A stretch of 64,000 bases of DNA from Paragonimus skrjabini miyazakii (taxonomy: Eukaryota > Platyhelminthes > Trematoda > Plagiorchiida > Troglotrematidae). The stretch spans positions 38,961 to 102,960 of the forward strand of contig JTDE01000118.1 of the NCBI GenBank assembly GCA_014338405.1. The letters are read 5' to 3'. The position numbers were made by a program, and so were the translations under genes. Of this stretch, positions 36,741 through 49,000 are shown piece after piece. The stretch's first letter is position 1. Each line of letters opens with the position of its first letter. The notes below the pieces were generated by a model. It searched no databases and was not told the origin of the DNA. It saw only the letters and a program-made list of their open reading frames with translations.

Positions 36741-38205
36741 CTGAAATTATATTCATACACATAAGTGGCATTCAGTAAATTTACTCTGGTAACAATATTA
36801 TGATGAGTCGTTCGTCAGAAATGTATGAGAATGGTGTTTGTCTACCTCAACATCAATGCGCCTTGATTGTGCATATTGTTAAAGTATTTTTACTATCGTC
36901 GTTATTCTTGCCCGCGAGTTTACTCCGGTAGATCATAACACATTGTTATTTCTGATAAAACTGTTCTAGCTAAACAGAGAATTTTGATAATATGTTCAAC
37001 CAAAATACCCAGAGCACAAGTAAAAATGAATAGTTCAACTATGTTCTGTTTATAGCTAAGTGAGAACGTGAACTGTAACTCAGAAATTCGTCACATGTTC
37101 TGCCAACTTCAGATTGTCCACCATGGAAATTTTGCGTACAATACTGCGATCATTCGCTTAGCCACCTATTCCAGTTGGCCTTACTGATAAGATGTGTTTG
37201 CGATTTTATCTGTCTGGCATCTTCTAGTGGGTTTTGGTCAATTTTCTCCAAAGCAGTGACTTAAGCAAGACTATTGGAAATTCATAGTACAGGTAATGCA
37301 GCGATGCCAGTGCGTAACTTCGTGCGATACCCATTACAGTAGGTTGGTCAGAGGAATTTTGAATGATTCTCTGCACTTTAAATGCATCAGGATTGTTTGA
37401 ACCTTACGGGTCAGGTTTGACAGAGATCAGACGGTTCTGACGGAGTACTGTGACACCTCAATGTATTGGGTCGACAGAGCCAAACATGAGTTAACATTAT
37501 ATGACTAGGCGTGCTGAACATTTGCCATTAACTTGTGTATTGATCAGTTTGGTTTGTCAGAGGTTTTGTTGCTGTCCAGCCTTCTGGGCAACCCCGTTAT
37601 CTGCAAGCCAAAGATCAGCTTACTTCATGTGAACAAAAATGGATTGTCTACTATTGAGTCCTAGTTTGTTGAACACCTCTGACTTCACATGAGGGGAACT
37701 CTGGGAGTTAACACTAACACAGAATAGGCGAATGTTTGACAAAATTATATCTTGAAATACTGGATGAAGCTGAGTGTTCGATCGAACGTGACCTATGTCT
37801 GTTTCACATTTTCCGACTGTGACTGACGGTAACAGGCACTTTTTGTTTACCGTACACTCTAGTAATATTGTGACCTAATTGGAGTCCGTGGTCAACGAGT
37901 AACACAGTTTTTGTCCCCACTATCCACAACTTCCAGGCATGGACTCCAAATCTAGACTACACCCCGACAAGTATAAGATATTCACTTTGATAGTTGTGGA
38001 CACTTCAGGCTTTGGTACTTTAATGTGCCTGAGCGGTTAGCCAATAGATCCAGGGCGTCTATAGCAATCCACTTGTGTCAAGTTTTGTGATGGCCTCATC
38101 AACCCCTGGACGTTTCACACGGATAAGTGGGTTTGCAGCTACTCAACTTTCTAATAAATAAAAAGTGTTAGATACTCACCAATTTTCTGCACGACCTTTA
38201 AACTG

Positions 38206-39236
38206 ATCACTAACCAACTGAGTGCGGTTATTGAACAGTTTTCATTCTACAAACGTTATGTTGCTGATAATTTTTGCGTCGTCAACGAGAATTCTAACAT
38301 GAACCGAGTTATGGCAGCTTTTGACGCAGTCCATAGCAGTATTAAATTCACCCAGGAGTCAGACAACAATGGTCATATAGATTTTTTGGATGTTGGCATA
38401 GTAATAGGAGAGGATGGTTCAATCCAACGGATTGTGTACAAAAATCAAACTTGGAGTGGCCAGCACATTCACTTTGATAGTTTCGTTCCGCTAAATCAAA
38501 AGCGAAACCTCATACGATGTCTGACGGGTAGGACATCAAAGATCTGCACCCTTGACACTTTACAAGCTGACCTAGACTTTCTACAAGAAGTGTTCATACA
38601 TAATGGCTACCCAATGCGTTTCATTCAAAAGGCGATGCAGGTGGTAGAGACGAAACTTAAGTCACCTTCTGTGAATAAGAAACGCGTTTATCAGTCTTCC
38701 TTTCAAAGGTGATTCCATGGCCGATGTCATCTCAAGAAAGTTCAAAAAGTCAGTCGAAACAACCTACCTTGCCGCCCAACTGTGCGTGAGTTTCCGTCCA
38801 ACAACCGTTATCATGTCACAACTCAAAGACAAACTTCCATGTTCTACAACCAGCTGTTGTGTGTACTTATTTGTTTGCTCGTGTCGAGCATCATACAATT
38901 GTCGTACTACAAGGCGATTGTCTGACAGAGTGCGTGAACATCATTTTGCGTGGCTGAATAGTGGTGTGGTTAAAACGGTTTCAAGCGTGACTGTTGCTCA
39001 TTTGACTGACTCTAATCATTCTGCCAGTAAGAAGGACGCTTTTCAGATTGTTTACCAAGTGTCAAGGAATAGATCAAAAAATGGTGAGATTCCGAATGTT
39101 GACCGTTGCCGACGCTATTAGTATCCGATTCCGCAACCGTGACCTCTGTGTTCAGAAGAAGTTTGTGCGGACACTTAATCTCCCCTGGCCCACAATCAAT
39201 GAAGTCCACGATCTGGAACAGGGATTGCATAACTGA
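38206..39236 (+). mobile_element. Decayed Penelope-like retroelement, 3' half
   Basis: Three successive frames together give the C-terminal half of a Penelope-like polyprotein. First comes the end of the reverse transcriptase (FYKRYVADNFC where YVDD is expected, then IDFLDVGIVIGEDGSIQR and TWSGQHIHF). Next is a decayed GIY-YIG endonuclease (CCVYLFVC then YNCRTTRRL instead of YIGRT). Last is the conserved C-terminus (FRNRDLCVQKKFVRTLNLPW). Frame breaks fall near 38705 and 39080. The loss of catalytic Asp and of the YIG Gly shows it is dead. No hammerhead tail follows. It is more divergent than the 34-36 kb copies, so it is older. Confidence 0.8.
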
Positions 39237-40256
39237 TAACAGACACGCTGTCCATAACCTCTATTGATTATTTTTCTGACTCACCCCAGCTACTGTTTTC
39301 ATATTTATTGTGTTGTAATTAGCCTGGTGATCAAACACAGAAAACGTCTTGTTCGCTAATTTGTCGTTTAGTCTGTACATACACAACAAGTAAAATCGCC
39401 AACAGTGTACTGTAATTCAAACGAAGTCCCAATAATTAATAGGCAGGTTCGTTTCGTGCATCAATACATATAAGAAACGCTAATGCAATTAGTGTTAGCA
39501 ACGGTCACACTCCTGTACAATACCGATGGTGGTTTCACGCCAACGTTTTGTTAAATCTACTGCAGTTAGTATTAATCCATAAGATTACCAACTAGGCTCA
39601 CTAAACCACATGAGTTGGCTAAGTTCTCATACATATGTTCCAGCCTGTCGCAGATTATCTATTTCAAGTTGACTAGAAATTGGGAGTTTCTATAAGACTT
39701 TGAATCCAACAGCTGCAAACCAATTCCTTTGAAGTGATCGCGAGATAAAGACTTGCTGAACATATAGCTCTGTTAACTGTCTCTGAGGCAAAATAACGTT
39801 TTATGGCACAACCCATACCACGATCATTGGGATAATGTTAGAACATCAGGTCTAATGCGCTCAATATGCACAAACGGTTTGCTCCTTTACAACAGAAAAC
39901 AGAGGTATATTGAGAGTACCAGTGGTGAACGTGGACACATTTAGTAATACCGCAGTCGTCACCATTGAACTGGTCCGATCTGAAATTGGAAACCATCGGA
40001 AAATGGAAAGATCGAACGTAACCTGTTGCCACCATGTTCAAGGAAACGGGGAAAAACTCATTACGAATGTGGTGGAACCTTGTTTCAAGCATCTGTAGAC
40101 AGCAGATCGTTGATAAGTGCATATCAGGAAAGCAAACATCAACTTGAAGCCAATTCATCAGTTACAAACACATAAATGGCCTTATGAGTAATTTTTAAAA
40201 CCCAGCAGTTGTTGCGAACAATCATATAAACTATGAGAAAGAGATATTTGATCTAC

Positions 40257-40337
40257 TTTCCGTTGTCGTCGTTGTCACCGTCGTCGTCGTCGGCAGTACC
40301 GTTGCAACCGTCGTAGGCAATGACGAATTGACCGAAT
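40257..40337 (-). CDS. Mucin-like Thr-rich exon M1 (81 nt, phase 1-1)
   Basis: First and longest of the stalk exons in transcription order. Acceptor CCTTGTAG, donor GTAGAT. It starts SVNSSLPTTVATVLP and ends in a run of Thr (TTTTVTTTTTE), with the NSS sequon at codon 3-5. Codons are mostly ACG/ACA, giving the GTCGTCGTC look on the plus strand. Dense Thr indicates O-glycosylation. Confidence 0.65.
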
Positions 40338-40959
40338 CTACAAGGACAGATGAAATGCTGTAGTAGTTTGGGTAGTGGATAATGGTAGTAAATTTATCGT
40401 TGTGTTCATTGTATTCGTCTGTTGCATTTCGAGTTACAAAAGATAGGCAGAAACTTCAGTGAATTATACGAAAGTAAGCGGTTGAGTGGATACGACCTTT
40501 GGCATTGCACTCATATCGGTGGGAAACCTTCAATTATTCACACAGACCAGTATACATCCAAACTGCCAATGTGACACGGAACGTTTTAGCTATTCGACAT
40601 CCTCTTGTGGGACAGCAAAACTCTGAGTTTCATACTAGTCGTTCATATGCTACGGATATGTTATATTATTAAAGATGTGAACGTGCGTTTATTAGGTAGA
40701 TGGGCACGTTCATAGGGCCTTTTCAGACTGTAATTATTCTATCAGAAATTGTCAAAATTGTCGCAATGACAACAAAAACAGATGTCTTAGTACAACTAGT
40801 TATGTACTATTTCTAGACTGGTTGACGGATTTGTTCAGTATATGAAATACTGAAATAATTTTGTGGTTGTAAGGACTTATCAGTTTTGACGTACGGATGT
40901 TTAATGGTGACAGATCGTGTCGTGACTCCAGCGATTTCATTACAACGTATGACAAGAAG

Positions 40960-41110
40960 GTTACAGTTTGACCGCCCGAGTATCAGTCGCATGAACTCGG
41001 TGATTTACAGTTATGTTTGCTGGCCTGAAATAGACAAGCAGATTGGCTTGGTTCAAATATGCGAAGTTGTGAAAATGCTTAGCGAATCAGATATATGCTC
41101 ATGTTTTCTG
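40960..41110 (+). mobile_element. Decayed Ty3-type integrase zinc-binding region
   Basis: An open frame around 41000-41050 reads SYVCWPEIDKQI, close to the conserved YVYWPGIDKEI-type core of the H2C2 zinc-binding domain of Ty3/gypsy integrases. It is preceded by ISRMN (compare IxRMK in the family) and followed by a Cys at the right distance. The second Cys and the catalytic DDE core are not visible. The frame continues to 41251 without further resemblance, so this is an old fragment. Confidence 0.45.
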
Positions 41111-41867
41111 GCTCACAAGTCACGGTTTCGTTCGGACGTTCCCAATACGTCAAAGAGAAACTTACATGAATTAACAGTCGATGCACCCTCGACCTCGCCA
41201 GACGTTTGTTCCATGCGAGCCAGCAACCCTAGTCACCTCAGATACTTGTGAACTTTGCAGATTTAATCCTATTCGTCATACAGTCAATCGTTGAATTGTC
41301 GATCACGGCTAACATTTTGGTGCTATTTTATTGACCTGCTTTCCGTTAAAAAGAGAGATGTTGTGGAGAAGCAGACGGCCGACATAATTTTACCTAATCA
41401 CCCATTTAAACTTGTTTTTCTTACGAACCGTTAGTAATCTGGCCAAATCGTACCAACAGGTTCCTGTTTTTTGATTTGTTTATCGTCCGACTGATCTTAT
41501 TTATGGATAAAGTGCAATAATCCTTCTGTTCACCTACTGAGAGGCAGAAGTCCAGTGTTCTCCCTTAAGATCCGTGTACTGATTCCACAGGTAGAATTAG
41601 TAGAATTATAGCAGGGTCACGTAGGATAGCTATTTAGCGCAATAAAAACATTCAAACTTCTGCACAAAAAGCAGTTGTTTTCTGAGATGGACTAACTATC
41701 TCACACTCATCAGTCGCACAATGTGTGATATAGCCACCAGAAAAACCGCACAAGGCAATCAACATATTAACGGTGCATTTTGTATCCAATTGCGATAAAC
41801 TTTCTATTTGATCTAATTTATTTGGTTCTGTAAACAACATCCCATCATTCACTGTCTCAAACAGCAT

Positions 41868-42398
41868 ATGCCGTCAGTGGCTTGTTTGTTCATAATACCC
41901 GGTTCGTGTGTGCAGTTTAGACACAGACTTGCCTATATAGATTGGACATCACTCACAACCAATCACAGATTTTGCGTTCCCGTAGACTTTACAGTCGACC
42001 CCTTTCGAAAAGCAAAATCCCCTATTACTCAACAGACTCGTCTACCCAGAATGTCCCAGCCCATTGCCAAATTGACCAGACAAGCCTCGTTTCAAATGCC
42101 TGTCTCTACACAACACGTCACTATTGAAACCTGTCATACACTTATAGCCCACGTTCCATTCCCATCACATTGTTTTGCTGGGGTTTCAATTGACCCTCAT
42201 GGAGCACTATGTCAAGAAACTCTTGGGTATGTCGGTTTGCACCAGATATTGTGTATGCGCGTCGATAATCCCTTGAACTTTAGTGAATTTGTAATCAACA
42301 GTTTAAGTAATGACTCACCGTGCTTCCACGTTACTGAAAAACATACCCTCAACAGTCGATTTGCTGCGATTCCGTTGCTGATCACACGCCTCCTGTGA
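41868..42398 (+). other. Unassigned 176-codon open frame
   Basis: Begins MPSVACLFIIPGSCVQF and stays open for 531 nt, long for AT-rich intronic DNA. It is rich in His, Cys, Pro and Thr, with no transmembrane run or motif I recognise. It lies about 600 nt downstream of an integrase-like remnant and might be part of the same decayed element, but nothing in it confirms that. A chance open frame remains possible. Confidence 0.25.
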
Positions 42399-42833
42399 TC
42401 TTTGGTTCTTTATGTTTACAGAGTAAATAGCTGTTCGATGCTTTTAGTAGGATATGCAAAACTTGTGCTTAGCTGTAACTACCCTCCAGCGAAAGAACGT
42501 GGTTTTGACAGTTCGGAAAACTGTGCAAACTAAGGGCGGCTTGAGGTCGACGCACAGCAAAAACTTGTTTGCAATAAAAGTTCATTTATTCTGAACCACC
42601 GAAATTGTTTGAGGGTAAAACTTCGGATCTTAAATCACTTAACTGTCAACAAACTAAACTGATATGTAAAACGCCTTCCTTTTTGTCTGCTCACGTTCGA
42701 GGAACAATCAAACAACGGACGTAATCAAGAAATTTTGATGAACCTATAAGCATCTTCTCGTGTACCTAACTTGTCGATTGGGGCACCAAAACAAACGTGA
42801 ACAACGTTGAAAAACAAAACTGTATATGAATAA

Positions 42834-42912
42834 AGCAGTAAGAAGACGGACAGTGGTACTGAAGAGGCAATACGAAATGCTGGCATCTACCATTGTCCGT
42901 CTTCTTTCTGCT
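42834..42912 (+). ncRNA. Hammerhead ribozyme, type I, with unusually long helix I
   Basis: The core reads CTGAAGAG (42859-42866), a short stem II loop, CGAAA (42873-42877), stem III ATGC-TG-GCAT, and the cleavage triplet ATC ending at 42887. Helix I pairs 42834-42858 with 42888-42912: 25 positions with one mismatch and one G-U. Stem II has a G-A mismatch beside its G-C pair. Type I hammerheads of this compact form are known from Penelope-like elements. The 3' flank matches the tails of the Penelope-like copies elsewhere in the window, so this is probably a lone element end. Confidence 0.75.
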
Positions 42913-42950
42913 CTGTTCAAATTTATGAAGGGAACCAACTGTTTCAAAAT
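42834..42950 (+). mobile_element. Lone 3' tail of a Penelope-like element
   Basis: From the ribozyme to about 42950 the sequence follows the 3' untranslated tail of the copy at 34.1 kb: shared ATACGAAATGCT, then CATCTACC, then TTCAAA..TGAAGGGAA..AACTGTTT. No reverse transcriptase or endonuclease coding sequence precedes it. This may be an extreme 5' truncation or a solo pseudo-LTR. Confidence 0.6.
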
Positions 42951-43010
42951 TTTAAATTGCCATAAACTAGATTATACATGAGTGCAAGGTTCAGTTTGAG
43001 ACGCCGTAGC

Positions 43011-43110
43011 NNNNNNNNNNNNNNNNNNNNNNNNNNNNNNNNNNNNNNNNNNNNNNNNNNNNNNNNNNNNNNNNNNNNNNNNNNNNNNNNNNNNNNNNNN
43101 NNNNNNNNNN
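43011..43110. other. Assembly gap (100 N)
   Basis: Exactly 100 N, the conventional length for a gap of unknown size. An exon could be hidden here. Confidence 0.98.
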
Positions 43111-43477
43111 AATTAGTGATTCTTTATACCATACGTTTAGTGGGGCATTTAAACCAACTGGCTAAAATTCATGTGTAGCAGACAGCAGAACAACGACATT
43201 AGTCTGTATAGTGTATGGTTTGATGATCATGCAAATTCAGGTGTGGTTTTCAACTAAGACTCAACAGTAGATGGTTGAAAAATTTTCCATCACTCTACTG
43301 ACACAATTTTAGTTGCCCTGGTAACATTGTCAAGCGTTTATCAATGATTATAACTGAATTTAGTTCAATCTAGTCATGATGTCACCCTTCGAGGACAAGC
43401 TTCAAATTTTGCAACTTGACCGCTTGTCATAGATGAGTTCAACCTCCACAGTCGCATAAGCCTTCCGGCCTGCTCAC

Positions 43478-43501
43478 TTTGAAAGTAACCGAAAAACCTA
43501 T
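43478..43501 (-). CDS. Possible 24-nt micro-exon (phase 1-1)
   Basis: A strong acceptor (CCTTTTTATTCAG) and GTGAGC donor enclose RFFGYFQ. At 24 nt this could easily be chance; it is listed because it keeps phase and joins 43736-43795 to the mucin exons without a stop. Confidence 0.3.
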
Positions 43502-43735
43502 CTGAATAAAAAGGTTGCCTCCATATACGGGTGATGTTCAAGTTGTACCAATATAGCTCCCCAAAATTCAATTCATTTTTAGTGTATATTTTTTTCTTGT
43601 ACGGCGAAGGAACATAAGCCCTTATGGTCTGTTTGCCATATTCGTACAGATTCATGCAAAACGTGTGTCGTGTGTATTAGCCAGGTTTTGCCAAATACTT
43701 AAACACGCATAATTTGATATTCTGTCTGAACTCAC

Positions 43736-43795
43736 GGTTGGCGTTTGGGTTCCATTGGATCAGTTTAAAAACAACGTTGTCGATGATCAGCGTTT
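43736..43795 (-). CDS. Small exon (60 nt, phase 1-1)
   Basis: Acceptor GATCCTGCAG and donor GTGAGT frame TLIIDNVVFKLIQWNPNAN. Alternating hydrophobics suggest two beta strands. The surrounding open frame extends further upstream, so a longer exon is possible, but the consensus splice pair fits the 60-nt version. Confidence 0.45.
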
Positions 43796-44674
43796 CTGCA
43801 GGATCATTACAGAAAAGTAAAACTGGGTTAATGGAATAATCTTTAGGTAGAATACATAGTGAATACACCCAATCAGATATGTTTATTTTGACAAACCATA
43901 CGACGTCTATTGCGATATGCGTAGTGGTTGTCCAGTTTTGCAACAAAATAAAAAACGTACGCTATAAAACCATGCCATGTTGAATATATTTACTCCTGTG
44001 AGATATTTCCAAATTAATGTCTATTGTTAATTTGCACTCAAACTTTTAACGGAAGGTTTATCCACTTTGTCAACTGCAGTTTAATGCGGTATAGTAATTC
44101 AACGGGGAAGTGTTGTATTAAAATCAGGGCCTTGATGATTGGTATTTGATTTTCTCTATCGCATTCTCACCTGATCTGTGTTTCGATGCTATGCGGGTTC
44201 CCACTTGCGCTGCATCTCTCCCTATGTGAAAAAGTCTGGTTCATCAAGGTCATTGCTTTTCGTGGCTGTCATTTAAAGTAAGATCACACTGATGCGATTG
44301 GACATAATGTGTAGCGTGTTCAGGTTTTTCGTCTTAGCTATTTGCTGATTCACAATAGATACTGATTTCACCAGTTGAAATATCGCTTTTGGTCACCCGA
44401 TATTTTACAAACTAAATGAAAGATGTTGCTCAGATCTGTACAGGAGAACAGAAGATCATCTATTAACCAAGCCACGCTGGTTTGCTGCAATTCTATTTCA
44501 TAACCACCAGACTAGCTGAGACTTGGGAGGGCAAAATAATCAAATGTCCCCCAAGTACGTTTATTTAATAAACTGAAGTGATGCCTGTAGTGCCAAGCTA
44601 GGTTTCACAGTGTTTGCTCAAAAAAATTAAGGTGACCATTTAAATATGTATAATTTGAAAGCAGTACGGCTTAC

Positions 44675-44734
44675 GTGGATTTGTGAAGTTTTCCAGTAGG
44701 TTCATGTACGAGCCCCCATCCAAACTCCAGATGG
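44675..44734 (-). CDS. Small exon (60 nt, phase 1-1)
   Basis: Acceptor TTCTATTCACATAG and donor GTAAGC frame IWSLDGGSYMNLLENFTNP, with an NFT sequon. Symmetric phase and 60-nt length. The aromatic-glycine pattern suits a lectin or galactose-binding strand, without firm assignment. Confidence 0.45.
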
Positions 44735-45189
44735 CTATGTGAATAGAAAGAGAAAACATACTGTGTTTTATTTTGTATGATATAAACGCTAAACTGGTAA
44801 ACCTTCGAATGATAAACAAATTATAGATGAAAGCTTGAGTTGAAAGTTCTTGGATCATCCTCCATTTACTCCCCTAATTTTGGGTGCGTTATTCTGACTA
44901 AAGATTTTCCATAGTGATTTCATTCGTGTTGCACTGCACTTATCCTGAGTTTATCGGTTACAATTCTCCGGAAATTCGCGAACAGTTTTCACGCTGTCGC
45001 CGCTTATCAAATATGTGAAACTGTTGACCATTTTTAAAATTTATTTCGCTTCGCAAAGTATACTACACCCGTGAGATATAATGCTATCAATCCCATCAAC
45101 GGATTTCTGACAATAGTATTAACTAATGGGTTTTCCGTTGAGCAAATCTTGTGAATTTTTCCGAACAGCAAAAGCTGCTGAAAGTTTTC

Positions 45190-45365
45190 AGTTATGATGA
45201 AAAACATATCTGTTCATTGAGGAAAGTATGGACAGTGCCTCCAATTTCACTTTGATATTTGCTGCCATGGAGAAACGTTGTGCAGCAGAGTTGTTAGATT
45301 CTGAATTCCTCGGAATACGGAAAAGTCGAAGCAACCACATGGCACCCTTCAAATAAAGTACTTGA
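45190..45365 (-). CDS. Possible coding segment, boundaries uncertain
   Basis: The open stretch begins near GAMWLLRLFRIPRNSESNNS and continues with an amphipathic leucine-rich segment (VKLEALSILSSM). It looks more protein-like than neighbouring frames and could supply the phase-0 partner of 45948-46040. I could not find a convincing donor, so ends are approximate. Confidence 0.2.
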
Positions 45366-45947
45366 TATAGATTACACATTTAGTTTTAATGAGGAATTCC
45401 AAGGGACGTAAACTGTGCGATGTTTTCCAAATCAACATTTCAAACAGTCTGTACAAACACCAATTTGCCGAGCTACGAGAGCGACTTTACTGTCAGCAAA
45501 AACTATTTATAAATGTATAAATACCAACTAAAACACTTCATCTGTGACATCAGAACGACGTGCAAAACACCGTTCCTTCTGCTACAGAACAGAATAGTAG
45601 ATACTTAAGCAAATGCCTTCTTATTGTCTTTCTCTAGTACGTATTTAGCTATCAAGAAGGATATATTCCGCTTTTGTCAAGCAGTTAGTTCAATCTGATT
45701 CAGCATATGGATATCCGGCCGTATTCTTATGTGGCACAAGTGTTTGCACTGTTGTTTCAGGAAAAGTTTCAAAATTTGCAGTGGTTTCTTAATTATCATA
45801 AACAACTATTATACACAACTATTATAAAGCTTGACATGTAGAGGCTGAATCGCAGTTCAATTTGACTGCTTATGGGAGTTAAATTGGTTATGTACCATCG
45901 AATGTCTGAGTTGACTTATCGGTTATCGGTCCACTCAGCACACTTAC

Positions 45948-46040
45948 CTCAAGAGACTCAGTCAAGAATGTCGTGGACCCAACATGTTTCAAAACAATGT
46001 CTTCTGGGTTATAATAAATCTTCAGGTGTACTGGGTCACA
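45948..46040 (-). CDS. Candidate exon, phase 0 (odd one out)
   Basis: A consensus GTAAGT donor follows an open stretch beginning CDPVHLKIYYNPED and ending TESLE. The acceptor used here is ATAATTCAG. The peptide looks coding, but its boundaries are phase 0, unlike the phase-1 neighbours. It therefore cannot join directly to 51104-51163 or 44675-44734. Either companion exons were missed or it belongs to a different transcript. An upstream AG eleven bases earlier would make it phase 1 to 0. Confidence 0.4.
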
Positions 46041-49000
46041 CTGAATTATTCCGACTTCCGCATGAAAATAAGTTAGAGTTTCTGTAACCCTAGCTATGGA
46101 AAAATCACTCTTCACCTTATTTTCAATGCCTACACACTAAACAGTCAAAAACACTTCAAGACCAGAAACATTAATTGAGTTCTCAAAAATCTTATTCTTT
46201 TACTGTGTCTCCGTCCTATACATGTTTTACTGACCTATACTGTCACTGTATCTAAACATATATGTGAAGTTGTGATGTCTTGCAAGTTCAAAAGCACCGA
46301 GCAAAACTCTGGTTTACGAGATGTATTCAAAAAATTACAGCAAGATTTAAAGGTCATTAGCTAAGGCTTATCTACGTTAAACCTCCGGAAATTGGTTTTA
46401 TAACTCATATGTGCAAGGAACTAGTAGACAAGTTGGAGAACAATGATGACTATTATTTGAAGCGATAAGCACAAAAAGGTCGTACAAACAGAATGCCAGG
46501 AGTATATGTTCACTTGCCCATGTGAGATATAGTATATATAATTAATGCTTGAAGCAGTAGTCAGAGAGAAGCGGCACTCTAATGTTAGGACACGCTGCAA
46601 GTCGTCAGGCATAAAATCGGACTCATACCAACTGAAAATGGATCTGGAAATAATTTTGACATTGACACCTGACCTCGGGACAACCTACATTTCAATCGAG
46701 AGTTCCATTTGGTATACCAGTAAATGCGATCGTTTTGTGTTCGCATAGTTGCTGAAATAAAAGAGTAAATTGATGCATACACATGCTACTTGTAGTTTTG
46801 CATATGCGGGAAAAAATACAAGTGCAGGCTATCCGATTTAACACACAGGAAACATTTGAAGTTGAGTTATTAACTAATGTTAAGCAATGAGCCAATTACT
46901 TATCTTTTATACCGACTGTCCCTGAAGTGTGGATCTGAGTACGAAATCCGACGTCCAAGCCATCTTGCGAGATTTCTAACTGAAAGGCTTACCCACATGC
47001 CTTAATAAAAACAGGCCTTCTAACCGAATCTCGCCAGTAAACTTTCTCAACACCCCGCCATAACCACAGCCAGACCAACTGGCACAGAGTTTGCAAGCAT
47101 CTCAGGTCAACTTGCTCAATTCCATCGTCTCATCGTTTTGGCTACCGAGGCCCACGATTGCTTATACCTAGCTGATGGAAAACATCGCTGCAACCGTTCC
47201 CGGGTTTGAAAGGTAAAGCTGAACTAGAAACCAGAGTGTACCGATGCGCGCAAAAGAACACGGTAAGATAATTCCTTAAAGGACTGTGCTACCGTGAGAA
47301 TTTTCCGCCGATCGATAGATAATGGAAGGTCACATTCACGTACGACAAAGATTTAAAAATTACTGAAGGACTGGACAAAAACTAACAATTTTTCACGAGA
47401 TGTAAGATGTGTCATGCTGTGGTTTGGGATCTGACGCGATATTTGTGGAGTCTGACGTGACGCTTTATAGTTATGCCACCAAAACGATAAGCGGCTCAGT
47501 TTTCGGCCTTGTTATTGAGTCGTATCATCTCACTTCTTGTCAATTTGGCTTATTCGATCATTTTATCCAGTTATGGGTGTCTTGATGAGGGTAAGTTGCT
47601 GAGTTGTCGAGGTCTGGGTTTAGATAAGCTCTTTGGGCAAACACTGGTTGGAATTCTCGTGAAGTGGTTCGGACGCCGGATCTCACATTCGGATACATAC
47701 TTCGGAAAGCACTGATAGGTACGGTTCTGATCAAGCAAGCAAATTAACGTCGACCGTTGGAACATTTTTGAATTTGGAGAGTAGAATGCGCTAACTCTTG
47801 GCATAACACTACTGAATGGGATGAGAAGATAACAAGCATCATTTTTGTTCAACCAAATCATTTTTTTACCAATTTACATACCATACAGATGTTACGCTCG
47901 TAGGTAACCCACAAATCGTTTGGTTATCTAGATAACAGACAACCTTAGTATGCACAGATTTGGTCACATTCATAAAATCGTGAGAAAAATTTTGCACACG
48001 CTAACAGTGTCAATGTCTAGTAGTGAGTTGATTGTGTCTGATTCCAACCTATTCGTCAAACGTGATTTATTCACACTCACTCGGGACCATAAAATTCCAT
48101 TCGACCGTGTATTTTATAGCTTCGGCGGTTTGGAGTAGTTCTGAAACGATTCATGTAAAATAACACGTACAAATATATATCCCTCAGAAATGGGCATTGT
48201 TGTGGGTGACAATTTACCAACCCTCTTACATCACGGTGTAAGCCTTCAGTCAACTGAGGTGAGTAGACACCGTTCAAATTGAATGAAAACTGTCTGTATT
48301 CGCCAAAGTATGAAAGTTGTAAAGATCTTGTCCAATCGAAACGGAACAACATTATGGCTTTGCTCACTTGTTCGATACAGATAACGGAAGTTCGTAATGT
48401 GTCTCCAGGCCGGTCATTACATCGGTTGAGTTGCCGTCAATATCCTCATCAATGCACTCTCTCTAAGACTCTGTCACATGACACAAGACGCAACTGTTCG
48501 TGCGATAAGTGATAGACTAATACGTAAGACCTCTTGTTCCAGTATGATACCACCACAGTAACACAGTAAAAGAACATACGTCGTAATTTCGTAAAATACT
48601 ATTCATTTTCGTCGGTTGCATACACATAACTATTATTTGTAACGAGTGCACAGCAATCAGAATCATAACTAAACATGCTTCACTTTACCAAACCCAATTT
48701 CAGTTTCAATGCAACCATGTCGACTGAGTTGGCAACATCTGCGCGCAAGGAATCGGTCGATACTGCCAAATCAAGATAGCCTCCGTGAATGCTAAAATCC
48801 TTGGGTTTCGAGTGCGTAACAGCCGAACAGAACAGGTCATTTGGACAAGGAAATTATTAACAAAGGAGAACACCTGATTTCAAGTTAGCAATCTTTCTTT
48901 CCCACGATTGTTTCGTCATCACGTTCAACAAACATTTATAGACGAGAAAAAATAACATGGCAACATCTCACAGCGTGCAACTTTTGGCTGTGTTGATGAC

